Positions 14,461-21,081 of a stretch of 24,728 bases of DNA are shown in pieces. The notes below the pieces were generated by a model. That model had not been told where the DNA came from, made no database searches, and saw nothing but the letters and a program-made list of their open reading frames with translations. Position numbers and translations under genes: made by a program. The stretch is from a virus. The stretch spans positions 1 to 24,728 of the IMG/VR virus record IMGVR_UViG_3300034523_000121; one strand, 5' to 3'. Each line of letters opens with the position of its first letter. Position 1 is the stretch's first letter.

Positions 14461-15054
14461 TCAGATTTCAGCGAGTTGCTTTGCCCGATCCAGCAGGGCG
14501 GCGCAGACGCGCTCGTCGTATCGGTCGGTGGTTCGGTATCTATCAACTACTTCAGCTATTACCGAAGACTTAGCCTTAGCCCAAGCTTGATGAGCCTCTT
14601 CGGCAGTTTCATAAACTCCCAGGCCGACCCGCTTACTGTCCGCCAGTCGAATCCGAGCAGCGAACGGCATGCCTCTGGCATTTCGCGTCACCCCAGTTGG
14701 TAGATCGCCCCGCACCGCTGCGCAGTCATTCATTAACGTGTTGATGTAGACGGGAACAAAAACGGACGTCTCCGGGCAATACAGCTTTTCCCAGGGGCGA
14801 AGAATGTCTTTGTCCAAGTGGTTGCCATGCCATGGTTGCTGCTCCATCCATTCCTTGAACTTCATGAACGAACGCCACTCTTCAGAGACCTTGCAACCGT
14901 CATAGCCGGGTCGACGAACCGCTTCCTTCCCGTAGCAGCGGCCAATGATTCCTTTCCATCTGCTGTAGTAAGGGCTGATCGGCTTACTTGCCGAGGCGCA
15001 GCCCTTGGGCTCGTCGTTGATTCCGAATCCCTTGATCAGTCCTCTGTGCGACAT
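14461..15054 (-). CDS. AP2/homing-endonuclease-like phage protein
   Basis: This is a 197-residue protein. The N-terminal half has YYSRWKGIIGRCY...YDGCKVSEEWRSFMKFKEWM and HLDKDIL, then PETSVFVPVYINTLM, the pattern of a family of HNH-like or degenerate endonuclease proteins found in many phages. Residues about 120-165 (GVTRNARGMPFAARI, RVGLGVYETAEEAHQAW) form an AP2-type DNA-binding domain. No intact HNH triad is obvious, so it may bind DNA without cutting, or cut through the H-x-D-K-D segment. GGAGACA precedes the ATG. It is the second AP2 protein in this operon. Confidence 0.78.
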   Translation of the reverse strand: MSHRGLIKGFGINDEPKGCASASKPISPYYSRWKGIIGRCYGKEAVRRPGYDGCKVSEEWRSFMKFKEWMEQQPWHGNHLDKDILRPWEKLYCPETSVFVPVYINTLMNDCAAVRGDLPTGVTRNARGMPFAARIRLADSKRVGLGVYETAEEAHQAWAKAKSSVIAEVVDRYRTTDRYDERVCAALLDRAKQLAEI

Positions 15055-15078
15055 ATCTTGTCTCCACTGAATTCAACA

Positions 15079-15107
15079 ATGCCGCCTCATAGAAGCGGCA
15101 TCAGTAA
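15079..15107 (-). repeat. Intergenic hairpin H2
   Basis: The stem is ATGCCGC/GCGGCAT with loop TTCTATGAG on the minus strand, preceded by TTACTG. It lies between the stop of gene 15117-15287 and the start of gene 14461-15054. The flanking ACTGA and TCAGT can extend the pairing. Its loop and leader match H3 (TTCT...GAG). Confidence 0.5.
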
Positions 15108-15116
15108 ATCTGTGGG

Positions 15117-15287
15117 TCATGCTGGTTTGAAGTTGCGCAGGAAGTCGGCCTGCTTGCTGCTACCGAAGATCGCTCGACCCTCGATCTGGTACTCAAGGAT
15201 GCCGAAGGGTTTTCGCTCAAGCACCACGACCACACGCCCCTTGCTGCCAACCCAGCGACTGTTGATGGCTACTGCCGGGGCACTCAC
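15117..15287 (-). CDS. Small 56-residue basic phage protein
   Basis: The frame starts at GTG 15287, whose GTGA overlaps the stop of the upstream gene (15284-15287), with AAGGA eight bases before. The translation runs SAPAVAINSRWVGSKGRVV, VVLERKPFGILEYQIEGR, AIFGSSKQADFLRNFKPA. Alternating hydrophobics (GRVVVVLERKPFGILEYQI) predict a small beta-sheet protein. Coupling and codon use make it a real gene; function is unknown. Confidence 0.65.
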   Translation of the reverse strand: MSAPAVAINSRWVGSKGRVVVVLERKPFGILEYQIEGRAIFGSSKQADFLRNFKPA

Positions 15288-15553
15288 GCATCAATCCTTC
15301 GCGCTAGAATTGAGCTGAAGTTGATATAAATCGCTGAGCCACTTCTCATGACTACTTCGGGCTTTTCCTCGGGGTCGCGACCCTCCCATAACGCTTCTTC
15401 GAACGCGTCACATGCCTGCTGTTCGTCGCTGGCAAGAATTGCGAATGTCGTGTCTTCGTCGGCATGCGGGATGCGCCCAGAGACAACCCAGAGGCTGCCG
15501 CCCTCGCTTGCAACTAGCGGCGGAACACAGGTTTTGTCGATTTCGAACTTCAC
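15284..15553 (-). CDS. Small acidic hypothetical protein
   Basis: This 89-residue protein starts at GTG 15553 (KFEIDKTCVPPLVASEGG) with GAGGGA upstream. It has a beta strand (LWVVSGRIPHADEDTTFAIL), an acidic helix (SDEQQACDAFEEALWEG) and a C-terminal strand (SAIYINFSSIL). It is one of the first genes of the pL operon, where lambda places N and host-takeover functions. No Arg-rich N-like motif is present. Confidence 0.68.
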   Translation of the reverse strand: MKFEIDKTCVPPLVASEGGSLWVVSGRIPHADEDTTFAILASDEQQACDAFEEALWEGRDPEEKPEVVMRSGSAIYINFSSILARRIDA

Positions 15554-15574
15554 AATGAATCCCTCATCCGGTTG

Positions 15575-15706
15575 TCATCCCAAGCAGCCCTCGCGAGAAG
15601 GCTGCTCAGTGATACTTTCCGCTGTCTCGCTACGCATATCTGGATCATTCGCCAGTTCGGTATCCCTCGATCCGCCGCAGGTTCTCCCTACGTTTCCTTC
15701 CAGCAC
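15575..15706 (-). CDS. Uncertain first small ORF of the pL operon
   Basis: This is a possible 43-residue acidic protein from GTG 15706 with GGGAG eight bases upstream; the C-terminal part reads ELANDPDMRSETAESITEQP. Hairpin H3 lies inside its end. A competing frame (15550-15648, 32 residues, starting MIQICVARQRK) ends with a GTGA overlap with the next gene. Only one of the two can be the main product, and neither is recognisable. Confidence 0.3.
   Translation of the reverse strand: MLEGNVGRTCGGSRDTELANDPDMRSETAESITEQPSREGCLG
15583..15612 (-). repeat. Hairpin H3
   Basis: The stem is AGCAGCC/GGCTGCT with loop TTCTCGCGAG on the minus strand, preceded by TCACTG. It is the third member of the family, close to the start of the pL operon and upstream of gene 15284-15553. 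Confidence 0.5.
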
Positions 15707-15809
15707 CCCAGTCACTCCCAAGGCGGTAGGTCAGATCAGATCGCCGGTCCCCAGTAGAGGCGTAGCGGCTTAATAGTTAGGTTTTGACAGAGCCTTTGCA
15801 TCGGCCCTC

Positions 15810-15881
15810 CCTGTCCTTGCCGGACAGGCGGCCCCGCTGTTATTTCCGCAGCGGGATCGTCTTCTGAATTTTTAAAGAGCG
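15810..15881 (-). promoter_or_regulatory. Candidate antitermination (nut/put-like) site in the pL leader
   Basis: On the minus strand, CGCTCTTTAA (15881-15872) matches the boxA consensus bound by NusB/S10. It is followed by two stable hairpins: CCCGCTG/CAGCGGG (15833-15855, nine-base loop) and CCTGTCC-GGCAA-GGACAGG (15810-15828, five-base loop as in boxB). The site lies about 45-115 bases after the pL start. An N-like protein is not recognised, so either an unrecognised small protein or a protein-free put-like mechanism could act here. The region 15707-16076 has no convincing gene other than this leader and the promoter. Confidence 0.55.
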
Positions 15882-15932
15882 GTCAGGCCCTGAGGCCCTT
15901 GCGAGTCCCTGTTGGGTGACTCGATGTAGTGA

Positions 15933-15995
15933 ACATTACGCGCTGTAATAATCATCGTCAATACTCGATGTAATAAATTTTTGAGGTTCCGTAAT
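15933..15995 (-). promoter_or_regulatory. Leftward promoter pL with operators oL1-oL3
   Basis: The minus-strand promoter has -35 TTGACG (15956-15961), a 17-base spacer and -10 TAATGT (15933-15938). oL1 (15935-15949) is a perfect ATTAC-N5-GTAAT overlapping the -10. oL2 (15960-15974) is AATAC-N5-GTAAT, one mismatch, next to the -35. A weak half-site at 15981-15995 may be oL3. Repressor or Cro bound here would shut off the leftward operon. Confidence 0.75.
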
Positions 15996-16035
15996 AAATT
16001 ATGCCGGGGCAGGATTGCCGCCGAATCGCGGGCAT

Positions 16036-16060
16036 AAAAAAGCCCGCTCAGTGGCGGGCC
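16036..16060 (-). terminator. Intrinsic terminator of the repressor gene
   Basis: On the minus strand, GCCCGC pairs with GCGGGC across a six-base loop and six T follow. It lies 17 bases after the repressor stop and separates repressor transcription from pL. Confidence 0.85.
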
Positions 16061-16076
16061 TATTTGGCGGTTTGGT

Positions 16077-16802
16077 CTACTTCTTTTTGGGGGATCGGCG
16101 GACGGTTGACCACCAGAAGACCCGGCCAAGCATCTTGATCTCTTCGCGGTATTGCTCCGAGGTCATTATCTCGTCGGGGAATTCATCGGCGTTCTCGCTG
16201 CGTATCCTTATAGCGCCACCAGGGAGCCGGTACAGATATTTTACGCGAAGCATGCCTTCGTGGTTGAAGGCATAGATCTCGCCGTCGATGACCGATGTGT
16301 CGGCGCGGTCGAAGCCGATAGCCGCGCCATCCAAGATCAGTTTTTCCATGCTTTTGCCGCGAACCCTGGCCACCGCCGCGTTCTCACACTCAACACCTGC
16401 TGCTCTCAAGGTGGCGCTGCTGAAACGAAGCGTCCTGTCTGCAACCTCCATCACAACTGTCATACCGTCTCCGCCGGCAAATTCGACTTCTGCATAGTAG
16501 GGGACTGCACACTCATCCTCTTCCAGAGGATCGCCATCACTCCATACCGCCATATCCCCCAGGTACTCAGCATTCGCCTCAACGGGTCGTTGCGCGGGCG
16601 AGGGGGCGCCGTTCTCGCGGAACACAGAGGCAAGTCCCAGATATTCCAAAAGGGCGCTGATCTTTTCAAGTGATGGTTCTCTGCGACCGCCAAGCCAATG
16701 AGCGACCGCACCCTGGGTGACGCCCATCTGTTCGGCGACCTGATCCTGGGTGATCTCGAGTTCCTTCATTCTGGCCTTTGCCAGTTCGTACCATTTCTTC
16801 AT
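16077..16802 (-). CDS. cI: CI-like prophage repressor, HTH plus S24 autoprotease
   Basis: This 241-residue protein maintains lysogeny by binding oR and oL. The N-terminal helix-turn-helix is at about 15-40 (ITQDQVAEQMGVTQGAVAHWLGG). The C-terminal half is a LexA/CI S24 peptidase: probable cleavage site A109-G110 in VEFAGGDG, nucleophile S151 in RGKSMEKL, general base K188 in LRVKYLY. RecA-stimulated self-cleavage, and so SOS induction, is expected. I chose ATG 16802; a GTG at 16808 is possible. The pRM -10 (TATACA, 16821-16826) lies only about 20 bases upstream and there is no Shine-Dalgarno, so the message may be nearly leaderless, as lambda cI is from pRM. Confidence 0.95.
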   Translation of the reverse strand: MKKWYELAKARMKELEITQDQVAEQMGVTQGAVAHWLGGRREPSLEKISALLEYLGLASVFRENGAPSPAQRPVEANAEYLGDMAVWSDGDPLEEDECAVPYYAEVEFAGGDGMTVVMEVADRTLRFSSATLRAAGVECENAAVARVRGKSMEKLILDGAAIGFDRADTSVIDGEIYAFNHEGMLRVKYLYRLPGGAIRIRSENADEFPDEIMTSEQYREEIKMLGRVFWWSTVRRSPKKK

Positions 16803-16811
16803 CTGCACATC

Positions 16812-16886
16812 ATTACGCCCTGTATACCCTCGCGCCAGTCACAGCGCGTAATGCCGCTTGCGCAATAAAATTACAGAAAGTAATAT
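16812..16886. promoter_or_regulatory. Operator region oR with divergent promoters pR and pRM
   Basis: Three operator-like sites share the core ATTAC-N5-GTAAT: oR1 (16870-16884) is perfect, while oR2 (16838-16852) and oR3 (16812-16826) keep one full half. pR on the plus strand has TTGCGC (16858-16863), a 17-base spacer and TAATAT (16881-16886), with oR1 covering its -10. pRM on the minus strand has TATACA (16821-16826) and no good -35, as expected for an activated promoter; oR3 overlaps it. This gives the lambda logic of a repressor at oR1/oR2 activating its own gene and Cro acting at oR3, by inference. Confidence 0.8.
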
Positions 16887-16911
16887 CTGCTCAAGAATAC
16901 GGAGAAACCCT

Positions 16912-17139
16912 ATGTCCAACATGAAGACGATTCGCGAAAAGGTCGGCGTCACCCAGGCCGCACTGGCCAAAACGGTAGGCCTGACCCAAGGCGCTATCGC
17001 TCATTACGAGAACGACCGCCGCAAGCCAGGCCTTGAAGAGTGCCGACGCATTGTCGACGCCCTCAATGCCAGCGGCGCCGCCGTTACCCTGGATGACGTT
17101 TTCCCACCACTGAATATCCCAGCCCTTACGGCCGCATAA
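16912..17139 (+). CDS. cro: Cro-like helix-turn-helix repressor
   Basis: This 75-residue protein, divergent from cI, starts at ATG 16912 with GGAG seven bases upstream. The helix-turn-helix is TQAALAKTVGLTQGAIAHYEND, strikingly close to the recognition segment of the CI-like repressor (TQGAVAHW against TQGAIAHY), which fits both binding the same ATTAC operators. A short C-terminal part (GAAVTLDDVFPP) follows. First gene of the pR operon; expected to turn down cI and early transcription on lytic growth. Confidence 0.9.
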   Translation: MSNMKTIREKVGVTQAALAKTVGLTQGAIAHYENDRRKPGLEECRRIVDALNASGAAVTLDDVFPPLNIPALTAA

Positions 17140-17168
17140 CCCTTTCGAACAACCAAGGAGCCTAACCA

Positions 17169-17363
17169 ATGGCATACGACGACACACGCCACCTGAAAGA
17201 CCGGGAGATCAAGTCCCGCTATGACGATGAAACCTATGAGGCGTTAAAGGCTGTGGCCCGCCTGCACAAGCTGCAACTGGCCGTGTTCGTTCGGATGTGC
17301 GTCGAGGAGAAGTTGGAAAGCATCGTTGAACCGAATGCTACCGGTAAACACATGCAGGCCTGA
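17169..17363 (+). CDS. Ribbon-helix-helix DNA-binding protein
   Basis: This is a 64-residue protein behind AAGGAG. EIKSRYDDETYEALKAVARLH followed by QLAVFVRMCVEEKLESI has the strand-helix-helix pattern of CopG/Arc-type dimeric regulators. It occupies the place of lambda cII, so a regulatory role in the lysis-lysogeny choice is plausible but unproven. Confidence 0.8.
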   Translation: MAYDDTRHLKDREIKSRYDDETYEALKAVARLHKLQLAVFVRMCVEEKLESIVEPNATGKHMQA

Positions 17364-17383
17364 AGGCCCTGAAGGAGGCTTAC

Positions 17384-17629
17384 GTGCCTGAAACCACGAT
17401 CTGCCACGGGATCGATGGGCGCCTCTACGAAAAGCTTGAGCGGTTGGCAGCAGCGGCAGGGATGACCCCTGACGAGTACGCCGCAAAGCTTGGAGCAGAA
17501 CGCTTTTTCGAGAAGACCAGGCCAAAAGGGGCTGGAAAGATCCGGCATCTACCAACAACAAGGCGTGATCCGCCGAAGGCCGGAATAGGGCCTGAAAAAG
17601 GAGGGACTGATGAAGACCCCAACCCATAA
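17384..17629 (+). CDS. Small RHH-like protein with basic tail
   Basis: This 81-residue protein starts at GTG 17384 behind GGAGG. DGRLYEKLERLAAAAGMTPDEYAAKLGAERF could form the two helices of a ribbon-helix-helix fold; the rest is Pro/Arg/Lys/Gly-rich and probably unstructured. It follows the other small RHH protein by 20 bases, so the two may act together. Less certain than its neighbour. Confidence 0.62.
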   Translation: MPETTICHGIDGRLYEKLERLAAAAGMTPDEYAAKLGAERFFEKTRPKGAGKIRHLPTTRRDPPKAGIGPEKGGTDEDPNP

Positions 17630-17646
17630 ACCCAAATCGCAGGCAC

Positions 17647-17676
17647 AAAAAAGCCGGGGCGCAATCCCGGCTCTTT
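17647..17676. terminator. Terminator-like hairpin after the cro block
   Basis: AGCCGGG (17652-17658) pairs with CCCGGCT (17666-17672). The minus strand has a run of six T, while the plus strand has only CTTT, so it is stronger leftward and may be bidirectional. The plus-strand bases GCTCTTTCACA here also resemble boxA. By position it corresponds to lambda tR1. Confidence 0.5.
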
Positions 17677-17715
17677 CACAGCGCTTGCAAAAAACGTTTC
17701 AATCTGGAGCCGATT

Positions 17716-18561
17716 ATGCACACCTCTAATCTCGATGTACAGGCCCTGAATAATCCCGCGCCACGTTTTCAGCATCCTCAAATCGTGGCGCGCACGGAAA
17801 TCGTCTCCCTTATAGAAGGGCAGGCTTTCACCACAACAATGGCAATCTCGGCCGGATGCGCCGTTGACCATGCGAGCGTTATCAAGCTGGTCCGCACCTA
17901 CCAAGCCGACCTTGAGGAGTTTGGACTTCTGGATTTCAAATCCGAAAGTACAGGCGGCCGCCCGACCGAGTTCGCACTGCTAAATGAGCAACAGTCGACG
18001 CTCATCCTCACCTACATGCGAAACACAGATGTCGTGCGGGAATTCAAGAAACGTCTCGTCAAAGAATTCTGGAGCCTTGTTCACTCGAAGCCAGTTTTCG
18101 ACTACGCAGCGGCCCTCAATGATCCCCGTACGCTGTTGGCTCTACTGACCGACAACGTGAAGAAGGTTGTCGCCTTGGAAGCGGATAACTCCGAGCTCAG
18201 CCACGAAAACCTGATGCTTGAGCAGAAGGTTGTCGCCGATGCGCCGAAGGTCGACTTCTTCAACGCCGTCATCACATCAACCAGTATTCACTCGGTTCGC
18301 GAAGTCGCCCAATCTATCGGGACCGGCCAGAACCGTTTGTTCTCCTTCATGCGTCAGCAGCGCTGGGTTGATCGCCACAACACCCCTTATCAGGGCCGGG
18401 TTGAATCAGGCCTTTTGGTCGCCGAGCCCCATTCCTACAAATGCCCGGAAACCGGTGAGCGCAAAACGAAGTTCACCTGCAAGGTCACTGGCAAAGGATT
18501 CACCAAGCTGCAATCACTCTGGGCCAGTCGCGAGACTGATCTGCTTGGGGGTGATGTATGA
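17716..18561 (+). CDS. Antirepressor, Rha N-terminal and KilAC C-terminal domains
   Basis: This is a 281-residue protein. Residues about 28-120 match the phage regulatory protein Rha family (SVIKLVRTYQADLEEFG, STGGRPTEFALLNEQQSTLILTYM, VREFKKRLVKEFW). A linking coiled coil (about 148-172) follows, then the KilAC/ANT domain (about 178-275; FFNAVITSTSIHSVREVAQSIG, LFSFMRQQRWVDRHNTPYQ, KVTGKGFTKLQSLW). Such proteins usually inactivate a phage repressor or regulate development, so it may provide an SOS-independent route of induction. The gene starts after the terminator-like hairpin with a GGAG upstream and is ATGA-coupled to the next gene. Confidence 0.9.
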   Translation: MHTSNLDVQALNNPAPRFQHPQIVARTEIVSLIEGQAFTTTMAISAGCAVDHASVIKLVRTYQADLEEFGLLDFKSESTGGRPTEFALLNEQQSTLILTYMRNTDVVREFKKRLVKEFWSLVHSKPVFDYAAALNDPRTLLALLTDNVKKVVALEADNSELSHENLMLEQKVVADAPKVDFFNAVITSTSIHSVREVAQSIGTGQNRLFSFMRQQRWVDRHNTPYQGRVESGLLVAEPHSYKCPETGERKTKFTCKVTGKGFTKLQSLWASRETDLLGGDV

Positions 18562-18866
18562 GCGACAAGCCATCAACCAAACCGACAGTGATCGATGACA
18601 CCTACATGGAGCAGTTCTCTGACGACGAGCTGGCCTATATGGCTTGGAACAAAAGTGAATTCGCCTTGGGCGTCTTCATGGATCCAGAAGAATCGAAGTG
18701 CGAAGACTGTGTTAGTGGCGCTCGTTTCGAGCTCATGACTTCTGTTCTGGCCGCGAAAGCCCTGGTCCTACGCTATACCGGCGTTGCCCCTCAAACGATA
18801 CGCGACAGGGTCTTCAATCGGATTCTCAGGGCTGACTGCTTCCCTCAGTGGGAGACGCTGCAATGA
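18558..18866 (+). CDS. Hypothetical protein between antirepressor and initiator
   Basis: This 102-residue acidic helical protein (YMEQFSDDELAYMAWNKSEF) has one Cys pair, CEDC, and a C-terminal basic helix (QTIRDRVFNRILRA). ATGA overlaps on both sides place it firmly in the replication operon. No family recognised. Confidence 0.75.
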   Translation: MSDKPSTKPTVIDDTYMEQFSDDELAYMAWNKSEFALGVFMDPEESKCEDCVSGARFELMTSVLAAKALVLRYTGVAPQTIRDRVFNRILRADCFPQWETLQ

Positions 18867-19744
18867 GCTTTCAGGCAATGGCGTGGGCAGTCGATCAGAC
18901 GCTGCCTACCCGCGAGAAGTTTGTCCTGATGATCCTGGCCAACTACGCCAGCAACGACACTTGGGACTGCTACCCAAGCCTGACCACCATTGCATCCAAC
19001 ACTGGAATGAGCCGAGACACCGTGATGCGAGCCATCAAACAGCTCGAAAGCATCGGTGCGTTATCGACTATTCGCCGGATGTCCGATGGCGTGAATCTCC
19101 CAAACATCTACCGCATAAACAAGAGCGCTGATCTGCGGGGGGTAGTAGCTGTGTGCGACCAGGGTAGTAGCAGCGTGCGACTAGGGGTAGTAGCTGAGAG
19201 CGACTCTAACCTATCACTTGAACCTATCAATGAACCGGGTAAATGCGCTGCCGCGCAAAACACCCCCCAGGTTCGTTTTGATGGAACTGATTTCCATGTC
19301 AGCGAAGGTCTATTAGCCAAGTGGGCAAAAGCATTTCCTGAAGTGAATATCGACCTGGAAATTGAACGTGCTTCTGTCTGGGCTGCGAGCAATCCACAGA
19401 AGAAGGACTGGCAACGCTTCTTGTCCAACTGGCTTTCCAAGAAGTCTGGGCACTCGGTTGATGAGACCAACGTGCCGGTCGACCAGATAATCGCGCTTTA
19501 CCACAAAATTTGCCCAAACCTGCCAGCAGTCACCGTGCCTACCGACAAGGTTCTGCGCTCGATGATTGTTGAGCGATGGAATGAGTCTCCAGATCACCAG
19601 AGCGGCCAAAACTTCTGGCTTGGTTTTTTCCAGAAGGCAAACAGCCGTAACCAAGTTTTCTTCCGCGGTCAAAACGTTGCTCCAAGGCTTGAGGCCCTGG
19701 TTAGTCGTGCCGTCTTCCGTGAAATCTCGGAGGCGACCCAATGA
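18863..19744 (+). CDS. Lambda-O-like replication initiator (helix-turn-helix)
   Basis: This is a 293-residue protein from ATG 18863 with GGGAG upstream. Residues about 8-85 form a helix-turn-helix of the HTH_36 type seen in phage replication proteins (REKFVLMILANYASNDTWDCYPSL, IASNTGMSRDTVMRAIKQLE). A variable linker follows. The C-terminal domain (SEGLLAKWAKAFPEV, KKDWQRFLSNWLSK) resembles the helicase-contacting part of O-type proteins. The gene carries three iterons in the linker region, as lambda O does, and directly precedes dnaB, so it should bind the origin and load the phage helicase. Confidence 0.85.
   Translation: MSFQAMAWAVDQTLPTREKFVLMILANYASNDTWDCYPSLTTIASNTGMSRDTVMRAIKQLESIGALSTIRRMSDGVNLPNIYRINKSADLRGVVAVCDQGSSSVRLGVVAESDSNLSLEPINEPGKCAAAQNTPQVRFDGTDFHVSEGLLAKWAKAFPEVNIDLEIERASVWAASNPQKKDWQRFLSNWLSKKSGHSVDETNVPVDQIIALYHKICPNLPAVTVPTDKVLRSMIVERWNESPDHQSGQNFWLGFFQKANSRNQVFFRGQNVAPRLEALVSRAVFREISEATQ
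19141..19229 (+). promoter_or_regulatory. Probable replication origin: three iterons plus AACCTATCA pair
   Basis: Three direct copies of GGTAGTAGC-N-G-N-G-N-GCGAC start at 19141, 19163 and 19186 (19 bases each, 16 invariant). Spacings of 22 and 23 bases are not multiples of three, so the repeat is conserved as DNA, not protein. They lie inside the initiator gene, as in lambda ori. Two copies of AACCTATCA (19208 and 19221) follow in a more AT-rich stretch that could be the unwinding region. Confidence 0.8.
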
Positions 19745-21081
19745 TGGAACTTCACAGCATCGAGGCTGAGCACGGCGTTATCGGCGCCATGCTTTGCCAG
19801 CCTCATCTGATCGACGTGCTCAGCGACCAGTTATCGGCCGACGCCTTCTCGTGGGAAGACAACGCCGAGCTGTACCGCCTGATCCTCGAAATGCATGCCG
19901 ATGGGCAGCCTGTCGATATCGTCACGCTGCATGACCGCCGCGCCGAGCTTGCCAGTGGTGTTCGTGTTGCCGCGTATGCCGCCGAGATCCAGTCGAATAC
20001 GGCCAGCGTTGCCAACGCAATGGTTTACGCGAAGATCATCCGGGAGCGCGCCGTGTGCCGCCTGATGTCGGCCGCCGCCGCCAGAATCAACGAGGTGGCA
20101 CACGAAGAGGCGAGCATCGAGGACAAGATTTCCCTCGCTCAATCCATCGTGCTTGGCCTGGATAGCAGCGGCAGTGATGGCGAGTGCCAGATGATCGGCG
20201 ACATCCTCATCGATCACGTTGAGGTACTTCAGGTCCGGCTGGATAAGTTCGCGGCAGGCGTGACCATCGACGGTCTCGGCACCGGCATCCCTGATCTGGA
20301 CGGTTACACCCAGGGGCTCAAGTCCGGTCAGATGATCGTGGTTGCCGGCCGGCCTGCAATGGGCAAGACAACCCTGGCCATGAACATCGCCGCCGACGTG
20401 GCGATCAACCAGAAAAAGCCTGTGCTGGTCATCAGCCTGGAGATGAGCAAGACCCAGCTCATGGATCGGCTGCTTGCGGCAGTAGGCGGTATACCGCTCC
20501 CTTCGCTGAAAACAGGCGAGTGCAGCAACGACCACGCCACTGAGCTGAATACCGCCGTCCTGCGCCTTCGGGATGCCCCCATCGCGGTATCGGATGTCCC
20601 GGTGATGACCATGCCTCGCATCCGCTCCATCGCCCGGCGCCAGTCGCACCGCATGGGCGGGATGGGGCTTGTGGTCATTGACTACCTCGGCCTTGTCGAG
20701 GGGGATGGCAAAGGCCGGACGGAAGAGGTCACCGCCATGTCGCGCCAGATCAAGCTTCTCGCGCGTGAACTCGACTGCCCGGTGATCATTCTGTCCCAGC
20801 TCAATCGAGGCTGTGAAGGGCGCCCTGACAAGCGCCCGGTGCTGAGCGACCTGCGAGAGTCCGGCGCCATCGAGCAGGACGCTGACATCGTCATGTTCGT
20901 GTACAGGGACGAGGTCTATCACCCGAACACTCAGGACAAAGGCATTGGCGAAATTCTCATCCGCAAAAACCGGGATGGCGAAATTGGCATGGTTCCGACC
21001 GCCTTCCAGGGCGCCAAGTCGCGCTTCCTTCCGCTGGCCAACCACGCCCGGCAAGACAACGTCGTGAAGGTGAATTTCTGA
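19741..21081 (+). CDS. dnaB: Replicative DNA helicase, DnaB family
   Basis: This 446-residue hexameric ATPase unwinds DNA at the phage fork. The N-terminal DnaB domain is about 5-110 (EAEHGVIGAMLCQPHLIDVL). The RecA-like ATPase domain has Walker A GRPAMGKT (203-210), the catalytic Glu in ISLEMSK (E234), Walker B VVIDYLGL (311-318), Q353 in LSQLNR, and LIRKNRDG near the end with the probable arginine finger. Length matches bacterial DnaB (about 460). Because the phage has its own helicase, no lambda-P-type loader of the host helicase is needed. ATGA overlap with the initiator gene. Confidence 0.95.
   Translation: MMELHSIEAEHGVIGAMLCQPHLIDVLSDQLSADAFSWEDNAELYRLILEMHADGQPVDIVTLHDRRAELASGVRVAAYAAEIQSNTASVANAMVYAKIIRERAVCRLMSAAAARINEVAHEEASIEDKISLAQSIVLGLDSSGSDGECQMIGDILIDHVEVLQVRLDKFAAGVTIDGLGTGIPDLDGYTQGLKSGQMIVVAGRPAMGKTTLAMNIAADVAINQKKPVLVISLEMSKTQLMDRLLAAVGGIPLPSLKTGECSNDHATELNTAVLRLRDAPIAVSDVPVMTMPRIRSIARRQSHRMGGMGLVVIDYLGLVEGDGKGRTEEVTAMSRQIKLLARELDCPVIILSQLNRGCEGRPDKRPVLSDLRESGAIEQDADIVMFVYRDEVYHPNTQDKGIGEILIRKNRDGEIGMVPTAFQGAKSRFLPLANHARQDNVVKVNF

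Noticed and set aside
15348-15773. 141-codon plus-strand ORF opposite the start of the pL operon
   Set aside because: It lies antisense to well-supported small genes and the composition is Ser/Pro-rich shadow sequence with no ribosome-binding site.
19831-21054. 407-codon minus-strand ORF opposite dnaB
   Set aside because: A long open frame on the complement of a GC-rich gene; the His/Asp-rich composition and complete overlap with a certain DnaB gene mark it as a shadow.
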